From an uncultured Clostridia bacterium (GTDB lineage Bacteria > Bacillota > Clostridia > Oscillospirales > Acutalibacteraceae): a stretch of 64,000 nucleotides of DNA. Position numbers and translations under genes: made by a program. A model generated the notes under the pieces. The model ran no database searches. It had not been told where the DNA came from and worked only from the letters and a program-made list of their open reading frames with translations. Where the stretch lies: positions 1 through 64,000 of the forward strand of contig CAJFPJ010000011.1 of NCBI GenBank assembly GCA_904399395.1, written 5' to 3'. Of this stretch, positions 24,024 to 31,177 are shown one piece after another (the stretch's first letter is position 1; each line of letters opens with the position of its first letter).

Positions 24024-24944
24024 CTACTGAAAATCCTCTTGGGGGCCTATCACAATATATGCATCTTCTGAAAGGTTCTGCAAGATAAACAGCATATCGT
24101 TTTTGGGAACCGCTACACAACCCGCCGTCGGCGCTCCTGTGCTGCAATGAAGGAAAAATGCCGATCCCGCCCCAGGTACGCAATCTGTATTATAATCGAT
24201 CACCACAGCATAATCATACGCAGGGGAGGCATCCACCAGATGCTCTGCGGAATTCCAGTTTCTCGCCACATCATTTGTACTTACAAGCCGATTATAATAG
24301 GAGGAACTGGGATCGTCCACCCAATAATGAGAACTATCTACCTGTATATAGGGAAGATCTGTGCCGGGATCCTTCTGGATCCCAAAAGCCTGGGTCAACG
24401 AATAGGTTCCCCGGGGCGTCCGAGACACACTTTCCGAGGCTTGCCCTACACCGGCAGATCCCACAAAACCATTTGTGGATAACAGTTCCTGCCACACCCC
24501 GTTTTCATCTTTTTCATGCATGGAAACGACTGCGGAACTTCCATCGGATACAACCGCTACAATCTGCTTGGCATAAGCTGCCGCCGGAAGCTCCGCGGCA
24601 AAGCTCTCTTCCTGTTCCTCATAAGAAGCAGCAGAGTCTCCCTGTGAAACGCCCTCGGTTATATCTCCTGCCAAAAAATTCACTTCTCCTTCCGGAGCAT
24701 TCTGGGCAGAAGACGGTTCCATTTCTGATTCACTTTTTTCCAATGCCTGAAGCTCTCCGCTTTCGCTGGCTGTTTTTTCCTCAGAAGAAGATGCTGGCTC
24801 ACTCGACTCTTCATAAGACTTTGAAGATGCCGCCATTGATTCCACCGGATCTGTGTACGTCTCATCCTGTAAAGCAGTTTTACAGCTCTGGGAGAAAAGA
24901 AGGAGACCCATCGCCAGCAGCAGGGTGATCGTTTTTTTCACCAT
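24024..24944 (-). CDS. Secreted L,D-transpeptidase (YkuD fold)
   Basis: A signal peptide (MVKKTITLLLAMGLLLFSQSC) ends in a Cys that may be lipidated, although the lipobox is weak. A Ser/Glu-rich linker of about 90 residues follows, then the catalytic domain. The active-site motif is HCSTGAPTAGCVAVPK, with the His and the nucleophilic Cys of the YkuD family. The enzyme cross-links peptidoglycan stems (3-3 links) or attaches proteins outside the membrane. Only 4 nt separate its ATG from the stop of the upstream paralogue, whose end supplies the GGGGAG ribosome site. The C-terminus (IVIGP) lies right after the catalytic loop, as in short YkuD proteins. Confidence 0.86.
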   Translation of the reverse strand: MVKKTITLLLAMGLLLFSQSCKTALQDETYTDPVESMAASSKSYEESSEPASSSEEKTASESGELQALEKSESEMEPSSAQNAPEGEVNFLAGDITEGVSQGDSAASYEEQEESFAAELPAAAYAKQIVAVVSDGSSAVVSMHEKDENGVWQELLSTNGFVGSAGVGQASESVSRTPRGTYSLTQAFGIQKDPGTDLPYIQVDSSHYWVDDPSSSYYNRLVSTNDVARNWNSAEHLVDASPAYDYAVVIDYNTDCVPGAGSAFFLHCSTGAPTAGCVAVPKNDMLFILQNLSEDAYIVIGPQEDFQ

Positions 24945-24948
24945 TCTC

Positions 24949-26151
24949 TTATTCTCCCCTCGGCCAGACCGCTATCACAGGATTTTTATCCTTATCCAGA
25001 TAGGAAAGCATTTCTACCATGTCGGCATTCTTAATGTAAATATCTCCATTGGTAGCGGTCAGCTCTCCCGCACGTCCACAGAAGAAAATCACCGAACCAC
25101 CGCCAGCCTTTACACCGTCGCTGGTGAGGCCGTTCCCATTAAACTCCATCACGATGCAATGCCGCATGCTCCCCTTTGTAAACTGGGAATATAACGCCTC
25201 CGCACTGCTCCAATCCTTACCAGAAGTGCCTTCACGCCACATATTATAATATTTGGAACCGGAATCATCCACCCAATAGGTATCCTTCGTTACAGTGCGG
25301 AAATCCAGTTTTGTATCGGGCTTTTTAAGGCCAAAGGAAAATCCCAGCCGGAAGACCCCCTCCGGCGTTGCCGTAGTTGTCTCGGATGGAGAAACCGTTA
25401 TGCCGCTTTTCCCCACCATCCCGGAAACAGATATTACAGACTCCCAAGCCCCATTTTCCCAAATTTTCAAGGAGACAATCGCAGAAGAGCCGTCCGCTTC
25501 CACCACCACAGCTTGTTCATTTTCTGGCGCACCTGTATACGTAGCCTTCGCATTGGTACTGTAATACGTTCCGGAAGACCCCAGAATTCCTTTATCGCCC
25601 TCCGCTCCGGTGGATTGTGCTGTAAGAGAGATACTTCCATCCTCTAAAAATTCCATTTGAAGAGTTCCAGCGTTGCCCCATCCATCGTCATCAAAGATAT
25701 ATGTTCCCTTTCCATTAAAACAGGAACAGGTTCCCTCCACTTGAGCCGCCCGCCCGTTGGCTCCTGCAGAAACACTCGTGAGAGAAAACCGGACATTTCC
25801 ACCCTGCGCGGATTCAATGGTAAGAAGGCTTCCTCCACGATAGGAAACATCCTTTGCATCGATTCTGGAAACTGGAATCCACTCCCCAATGTACCGGCTG
25901 TAATCAAAGGAGTCCTCCGGCTCCTGCTCAAAAGGGACTCCACTGGCAGAAGAGCTTTCCTCCTGTCTTTGAGGAGCAGAACTTTCATCCCGTCCATTTG
26001 CAGAAGACGCTTCTGATTGAGAACTCTCTTCTGCGCCGGAGAGAATCTGTTGTTCAACCGGCGGAATCAGCAAAGGCCCACAGCCAGAGGTCCCCACAAG
26101 CAGGACCGAGACCAGCGCTGCACATATACTCATGAAAACAGATTTTCTCAT
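24949..26151 (-). CDS. Lipoprotein with catalytically degenerate YkuD-like domain
   Basis: The start at 26151 follows AAAGGGGAAG; a codon further upstream lacks a site. The signal peptide ends in lipobox TSGC. After a Ser-rich linker there is a beta-rich domain at about 90-220 (YIGEWIPVSRIDAKDVSY), then a C-terminal domain that aligns along its length with the neighbouring L,D-transpeptidase (DGSSAIVSL, TYWVDD, KYYNMW, WSSAEAL). In the active-site loop the neighbour's HCSTGAPTAGC is replaced by FCGRAGELTATNG, so both the catalytic His and Cys are missing. It is probably a pseudoenzyme that binds cell wall or regulates its partner. Confidence 0.8.
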   Translation of the reverse strand: MRKSVFMSICAALVSVLLVGTSGCGPLLIPPVEQQILSGAEESSQSEASSANGRDESSAPQRQEESSSASGVPFEQEPEDSFDYSRYIGEWIPVSRIDAKDVSYRGGSLLTIESAQGGNVRFSLTSVSAGANGRAAQVEGTCSCFNGKGTYIFDDDGWGNAGTLQMEFLEDGSISLTAQSTGAEGDKGILGSSGTYYSTNAKATYTGAPENEQAVVVEADGSSAIVSLKIWENGAWESVISVSGMVGKSGITVSPSETTTATPEGVFRLGFSFGLKKPDTKLDFRTVTKDTYWVDDSGSKYYNMWREGTSGKDWSSAEALYSQFTKGSMRHCIVMEFNGNGLTSDGVKAGGGSVIFFCGRAGELTATNGDIYIKNADMVEMLSYLDKDKNPVIAVWPRGE

Positions 26152-26607
26152 ATATTTCTTCCCCTTTGCATTCACTCACAAGAATATCAGAAAGTTTTCA
26201 ATCTCCACTTATGTGCGAAAATCTCGTGAAAACTACACACATGTCCAATTATGCATTATTTTATTATCTTTTAGGTGAAATGTCAAATTCCCATTTCTTC
26301 GCCCTTCAATACCACAAAAGAATATGCCTCGGACTTTTAGTCCGAGGCATATTCTTTCAAAGGGAGGGATCATTCTACACAGGAGCCAGAAGGAATTCAC
26401 CCTTTCCTTCAGCCGCCTGTAAAGAGAGGTATAGGAAAACACCGTTTCAGCAGGGAAACCAGCCTCCTCCTGCCGTTCCCCACCGGCATTCTTCCCGATA
26501 TAAAGCCGCCCGGAAAAGCAGGAGCCTTTCCGGGCAACTCCTATCCTAAGTCTCTTCATTCACGGTCATTTACTATGTAAAACACAGCAAAGCACCGGAA
26601 ATGAATC
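26152..26607. other. 456-bp noncoding gap
   Basis: It holds the terminator hairpin at 26317-26357 and a second hairpin (arms GCCCGGAAA 26508-26516 and TTTCCGGGC 26527-26535). Apart from likely promoter sequence for the lipoprotein gene at the left end, I see no gene. Confidence 0.6.
26317..26357 (-). terminator. Perfect 19-bp hairpin, likely terminator
   Basis: Arms AAAGAATATGCCTCGGACT and its exact complement flank a 3-nt loop. It lies about 250 bp after the truncated solute-binding gene. The T-run after it on the minus strand is short (CTTTTG). Confidence 0.65.
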
Positions 26608-27790
26608 TTATTTAGCCTCCAAGAAGCGGTCGTAAGCCGACTGCATGGCGTTGATCATATCCTGCAGACCAATACCGTTCAGAGTATTCATATACTCATC
26701 CCACTGCTCATCAATCTTGCCGTTTGCAACCCATTCGGCAGCATAGCGGTTTGCATTGGTGACGATATCCGACTGGACCTGATTGATAAGATCAGATTCT
26801 TCCTGAGTGTAGGTCAGAGTAGGAAGAACTTCCATATCAGTATTCTCATTGGCCTTCATGTTACGGATCTTTTCTGCCTTTGCATCCGTATAATGCAGAT
26901 GCTGGTAGGTTTCATAAATTTCAGTAGGCACATAGAAGGGGAAACCACCGGCAGGGCAGCATTTATTACGGAACACCTGAGTATTAACACCCTCCGGCGG
27001 ATCGCCTACCATGTAGGCCTCGCCGTTGTTGCACACGGTGCAGGGAACCTGACGAATCTGCTCTTCTTCACTCTGCGTTTCGCCGAAACGTCCTTCCAGG
27101 AATTCCAGATTCCTCTTGGGATCTTCATAGAAATAGTCTGCAACACGAACCGCTACTTCGGGATACTGGCAATCCTTGGTGATGGCCCACATGCCACAAC
27201 CTGCATCATAAGGAGAGCAATACGGAGTGGGCTCCAAACCATCGAGGCCTGTCAGGGGATCCAGATATTCATGGTTAGCCATAGCATCGTTGGTAGCGAA
27301 ATCGTCAGAAACTTCCCAAACAGAAGCTACGCCTACTACCGGAGGATCGGCACTCAGCTTAGCCTTATACTGGTCGCCGGTCTGGCTGAAGCCAGTCTCA
27401 TCCATCAAACCTTCGCTATAAAGCTCATGGAGCCATTTGACAAAGTTCCTGTATTCTTCGGTCTCGCCTACAAAATAGACTTTACCGTCTTTTACATTCA
27501 TCAAGCTGTCGGGAGAGGGGCACTGGAAGGAATCTGCCAGCCAGTTCAGGCCGAAGTCCCAGCCACCGAAGGTGCTCATCAGAGCGCCCTGCCAGCTCAG
27601 CGGGATCTCATCCTTCTGACCATTGCCGTTGGGATCCTCATCGCGGAAAGCAATCAGCATCTCTTTGAATTCATCCAGAGTAGTGGGCATTTCCATGTCC
27701 ACAGCCTCCAGCCAATCGGTATTGACTGTCCCGATACGGTTCAGGCCGATAAAGGGAGCCAAGCCTGTATTGGGAAAGGTGTACCGATAT
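26608..27790 (-). pseudogene. Truncated carbohydrate solute-binding protein
   Basis: The frame encodes a typical family 1 extracellular solute-binding protein from TFPNTGLAPFIGLNRIGTVN onward, including the hallmark TLDEFKEMLIAFRDEDPNGNGQKDEIPLSW, and ends normally with a helical tail (MQSAYDRFLEAK). The signal peptide, lipobox and first lobe (roughly 100 or more residues) are missing. The frame runs upstream into an unrelated out-of-phase overlap with the HdeD-like gene, with no ribosome site at any Met. No ABC permease genes are near. Either a deletion fused two genes, or the assembly is joined wrongly here. I place the junction near 27.79 kb by where family-like sequence starts. Confidence 0.72.
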
Positions 27791-28184
27791 CCAGCCCAAC
27801 GAGGCCGGTTATTCGCCAGCATTTTGCCTTTCCTCTCAATAAGACAGCCGCCATTACCAATCTTGTCACACCGGAAAAGAGAAGCCATGCTCCCATAGAA
27901 AACGGAATCAGCTCCTCTCTCCCCACCTGCCCACAGAGTGCCAGAGCGGCGATACCGTCAGCCAATATCCATTCTGCCCCCACTGGAAGAGAGCGCATCA
28001 ATGCATATATCAAAAGAAATATCACACCTGCCAGGGCCATAATCATTCCAAAAACAAATGCAATATTTGGCCGAACAGAGCCAGGAGCTACCAAAGAAAG
28101 AATCCCCCCGAAAATCAGCAGCACAGCTGCCACCAGGCATGCTCCCCGCGAAAGTTCCTTCTTCCGAATCTGCAATTTCGGCAT
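27741..28184 (-). CDS. HdeD-like (DUF308) membrane protein, 3' end replaced
   Basis: The ATG follows AGGAGCTG. Four hydrophobic helices are visible (about 15-33, 38-62, 70-85, 95-115), as in the first part of HdeD/DUF308 proteins, which usually have six in 170-190 residues. After about residue 130 (WRITGLVGL) the sequence turns into an out-of-frame reading of the solute-binding gene (DIGTPFPIQAWLPLSA) and stops, so the last helices are lost. The product is probably non-functional or altered. It lies 54 bp downstream of the mrp-like gene in the same direction and may have been its operon partner. Confidence 0.65.
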   Translation of the reverse strand: MPKLQIRKKELSRGACLVAAVLLIFGGILSLVAPGSVRPNIAFVFGMIMALAGVIFLLIYALMRSLPVGAEWILADGIAALALCGQVGREELIPFSMGAWLLFSGVTRLVMAAVLLRGKAKCWRITGLVGLDIGTPFPIQAWLPLSA

Positions 28185-28237
28185 GTTTACAGCTCCTTTC
28201 CGCCCCTCTGCCTAAAAAATGGCTCTAAACTCTTGTT

Positions 28238-29068
28238 TCAGAGCGCCTCAGCAGCATCTGCCGCCGTATCGAGCCAATCGCCGTTGCAAAGCTCCACGAG
28301 ACCTGCATCGCAGTTTTTCGCCACGTCCGGATCCATAGGAAGTTTGCCCAGCACCTTCAGGCCGTATTTCTGAGCTACCTCATCCACATGGCTCTCGCCG
28401 AACACACGAATCTCCTTCCCGCAGTCGGGACATTTTACATAGCTCATATTTTCTACAATGCCCAGAATCGGAACATTCATCATCTGCGCCATGGCAACTG
28501 CTTTGGAAACAATCATGGAAACCAGTTCCTGAGGAGAAGTCACAATGATGATGCCGCTCAAAGGAATGCTCTGGAACACCGTCAGCGGAACATCCCCAGT
28601 TCCGGGAGGCATGTCCACAAACATATAATCCACATCCTGCCAGATGACTTCCGTCCAGAACTGTTTAACGGTGTTGGCGATAATGGGGCCCCGCCATACC
28701 ACCGGAGCGCATTCATCGTCCAGAAGGAGATTAACGGACATAATATCAATACCTGTTTTCGATTTTACAGGAAGAAGTCCCATCTCAGAGCCTTTGGCCT
28801 TTTCATGCAGGCCGAAAGCTTTTGGGATGGAAGGCCCGGTGATATCTGCATCCAAAATAGCCGCATGGTGGCCTCTTCGATTCATAGTAACGGCCATCAG
28901 AGAAGTTACAAGGCTCTTGCCTACACCGCCCTTGCCGCTGACAACGCCGATTACCTTTTTAATGCTGCTCATTGCATGAGGCGCTTCCAAAAAATCCGCC
29001 GGATTTGTCTGGCGGGAACTGCAGTTCTCGCTGCAGTTTCCACAGTCATGATTGCAGCTTTCGCTCAT
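28238..29068 (-). CDS. Mrp/NBP35-type Fe-S carrier ATPase
   Basis: The 276-residue protein has the deviant Walker A SGKGGVGKS, the signatures DADITGPSIPK and DMPPGTGD, and a CPDCGKE pair near 220 that bridges a 4Fe-4S cluster in the dimer. The N-terminus carries a Cys-rich patch (CNHDCGNCSENC) as in NBP35-like members. The family binds and transfers Fe-S clusters in the cytoplasm. The stop is followed closely by the HdeD-like gene. The ribosome site (AAAGG, about 12 nt from ATG) is moderate. Confidence 0.93.
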   Translation of the reverse strand: MSESCNHDCGNCSENCSSRQTNPADFLEAPHAMSSIKKVIGVVSGKGGVGKSLVTSLMAVTMNRRGHHAAILDADITGPSIPKAFGLHEKAKGSEMGLLPVKSKTGIDIMSVNLLLDDECAPVVWRGPIIANTVKQFWTEVIWQDVDYMFVDMPPGTGDVPLTVFQSIPLSGIIIVTSPQELVSMIVSKAVAMAQMMNVPILGIVENMSYVKCPDCGKEIRVFGESHVDEVAQKYGLKVLGKLPMDPDVAKNCDAGLVELCNGDWLDTAADAAEAL

Positions 29069-29390
29069 TCTAAATCAACCTTTCTTTCACGCCCTAAAGC
29101 ATGTCAATATACCAGCGGACTTCTACTGGTTCTTGCCGCCGGTTCCTTAATACAGTCTTATTGTAGGTGGAAGCATTGCTTTTGTCAACCGCCTTCATTA
29201 TGAGGATGTGCATCCTTTCTATTTTTGCCTATCTGATAAAAATATTCCATCTTTTACAGAACCGGATACAAAACCAAACGGCCTTATTTTGCACCGGGCT
29301 TGTAAAAACTATGATTCCAACACTTTAGACTCTTCAGCCAAATGCTCAGTGTTTCGGGCATACATTAAGATGTAAGCCTCCTGCAGTATA
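29069..29390. other. Gap between mrp and rnpB
   Basis: About 320 bp without a convincing gene. It should contain the promoter of the mrp-like gene, but I could not fix its boxes. Confidence 0.5.
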
Positions 29391-29436
29391 AAACGAAAAG
29401 CAGGCCACGGGCAAAACAACCCAAGACCTGCTCTTT
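29391..29436 (-). terminator. rnpB terminator
   Basis: Minus-strand arms AGCAGG and CCTGCT enclose a 22-nt loop that can pair further (TTGGG with the inner side), followed by TTTCGTTTTA. Confidence 0.65.
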
Positions 29437-29437
29437 C

Positions 29438-29789
29438 TGTGTGACCAGTTCTATAAGCCGAGTTCTGTCGTGAACGACCATCTATCTTGGCCTCGCGTTG
29501 CCGCGCAGGCTCAATGCCACCTCCACGGGATATACGCCGGGCCGGCGTTCTCATCCCTCCGCGGTGTTGCTCCGGATAGGGTTTACAGAGCCATACGGTC
29601 TCCCGTATGCTGGTGAGCTCTTACCTCGCCTTTCCACCCTTACCGCTTTTTAAGCGGCGGTATATCTCTGTTGCACTTTCCCTGGGGTCGCCCCCGGCGG
29701 CCGTTAGCCGTTATCCTGCCCTGTGGAGCTCGGACTTTCCTCAGACGGGCCCTTTCGGGCTTCGCCCGCAGCCGTTCAAACTGCTCACG
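29438..29789 (-). ncRNA. rnpB: RNase P RNA, bacterial class A
   Basis: Read on the minus strand, the RNA contains the conserved blocks GAGGAAAGTCCGAGCTC near the 5' end, CAGGGAAAGTGCAACAGAGA, GGTAAGAGCTCACC, AACCCTATCCGGAGCA, and the closing segment AACTCGGCTTATAGAACTGG. Their order and spacing over about 350 nt are those of the type A ribozyme that matures tRNA 5' ends. A consensus promoter lies directly upstream and a hairpin terminator downstream. Ends are approximate by a few bases. Confidence 0.96.
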
Positions 29790-29795
29790 ATATAC

Positions 29796-29824
29796 AGTGT
29801 ATCGGATTTCTCACAAAATGTCAA
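29796..29824 (-). promoter_or_regulatory. rnpB promoter
   Basis: Minus strand: -35 TTGACA (29819-29824), 17-bp spacer, -10 TACACT (29796-29801); transcription should start about 7 nt later, at the RNA's 5' end. Confidence 0.85.
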
Positions 29825-29861
29825 AGCAAACTTAAAACCCGCTTACCGAAGAAAAGAAATC

Positions 29862-30962
29862 TTATCGGATCCGGACGTCGCTTTCGTTCATATTAGATGT
29901 TGAGAAGGAGAAATCATCCAAAGAAACCATCTTATTGGTTTTCTGGCTTTCATAGGCGGCCAAAACGATCTTGAGGCTCTTCATGGCCTCTTCCCCGTTT
30001 ACCAGAGGTTGCTTTTTGTTCTCAAGAGCGTTGATAAAATCTCCATAAAGAGCGTTGTGGCCCGTTCCATACAGATCAGGGACGGTGTTTTCCCGCAACT
30101 CCCTGACTTCTTCATCCTGTGGCAGGGAACTGGCAAACTTCCACATCTCCACTGTATTGAGAGCAACGCCGCCGATCACCGCCGTCCCTTTTTCGCCGAA
30201 TACAGAAAGGGTTTCCTCCAGGTTTTCCGGGTAAGCGCAAACAGAACCTTCCACCACGCCTACCGCACCATTGTGAAAACGGATCAAAATAGCGCCGAAA
30301 TCTTCTGATTCAATAGGATGGAGATAATTTCCCGTCATAGCCATTACCGTCTCCGGCTGCCCGCCCAGGCACCACTGCAGAAGATCAATATCGTTCAGGC
30401 ACTGATGCATAAGCACGCCGCCATCCTGAGCCCAAGTGCCCCGCCAGGGAGCCTGGCGGTAATAGAGCTTATCCCGGTTCCAAAGAATTCTGGCCGTGCC
30501 GTTGACCACCATTCCGAAACGCCCTGTATCCACCGCACGGCGCAGATGCATCACAGGTGCGTTGAAACGGGTCTGATGGCATACCCCCAAAGTCACACCC
30601 TCATAGCGGGCCTCTTTTACCATACGTTGGGCATCCAGGACGCTGAGCGCCATAGGCTTTTCCACCAGCACATGCTTTTTATGCTCGATGCAGTAAATGG
30701 CAATTTCCGCGTGGGAACCGCTTTCCGTAGCGATTACACACACATCGGGGGAAAGCTCCTCCAATGCCTCTTTATAATCTGTATACACCTGCGGGCGGAC
30801 GCCAGTAACAGCCTCATAATCATCCGCCTTTTTTTCTGCCAGGCTGCGCACAAGATCGCAGACGCCCACCAGATCACAGGCCGCCCGGTTTGCAACCGCA
30901 GCCGCTATATGGTTCTTTGAAATTCTTCCGCATCCGATCAGCAAAAACCGGTATTTGTTCAT
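29862..30962 (-). CDS. Gfo/Idh/MocA family oxidoreductase
   Basis: The N-terminal Rossmann fold has LLIGCGRISKNH at residues 5-16, and the family signature EKPMALS (near 100) gives the catalytic-region Lys. The C-terminal alpha/beta half includes HQCLNDIDLLQW, which aligns with the usual HxxD substrate-binding motif. It likely oxidises a sugar or inositol derivative with NAD(P) in the cytoplasm. The ATG at 30962 is 8 nt after GGGGAG; the GTG two codons upstream is too close to the site. It follows the rhamnosidase gene, separated by a hairpin terminator, so a shared substrate is only a guess. Confidence 0.9.
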   Translation of the reverse strand: MNKYRFLLIGCGRISKNHIAAAVANRAACDLVGVCDLVRSLAEKKADDYEAVTGVRPQVYTDYKEALEELSPDVCVIATESGSHAEIAIYCIEHKKHVLVEKPMALSVLDAQRMVKEARYEGVTLGVCHQTRFNAPVMHLRRAVDTGRFGMVVNGTARILWNRDKLYYRQAPWRGTWAQDGGVLMHQCLNDIDLLQWCLGGQPETVMAMTGNYLHPIESEDFGAILIRFHNGAVGVVEGSVCAYPENLEETLSVFGEKGTAVIGGVALNTVEMWKFASSLPQDEEVRELRENTVPDLYGTGHNALYGDFINALENKKQPLVNGEEAMKSLKIVLAAYESQKTNKMVSLDDFSFSTSNMNESDVRIR

Positions 30963-31104
30963 GCTCACCGCTCCCCTTTTTCAAAATTCAGCCGAGGCTC
31001 CGCTCATAATGGTTCCTCTAGGCGGGCAAAAGCTTCAGCACACAGTATAATTCTATCTGTATTATATCCCCCGCTGGCAGCATAGTCAATTCTTAATGCA
31101 AACA

Positions 31105-31135
31105 GGCCGGGCACCCTCTTGCAGATAGCCCGGCC
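31105..31135 (-). terminator. Hairpin after the GH78 gene
   Basis: GGCCGGGC pairs with GCCCGGCC across a 15-nt loop; the U-run on the minus strand is weak (TGTTTGC). Confidence 0.6.
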
Positions 31136-31177
31136 TTCCGCCCATTAAATAATGAAATAGTGACTATATGAATACGA

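Noticed and set aside
26893..28215. 440-codon open frame on the plus strand
   Set aside because: Antisense to the solute-binding fragment and HdeD-like gene, whose protein motifs are clear.
29309..29554. 81-codon minus-strand frame
   Set aside because: It lies inside the RNase P RNA and its terminator, whose conserved blocks explain the sequence.
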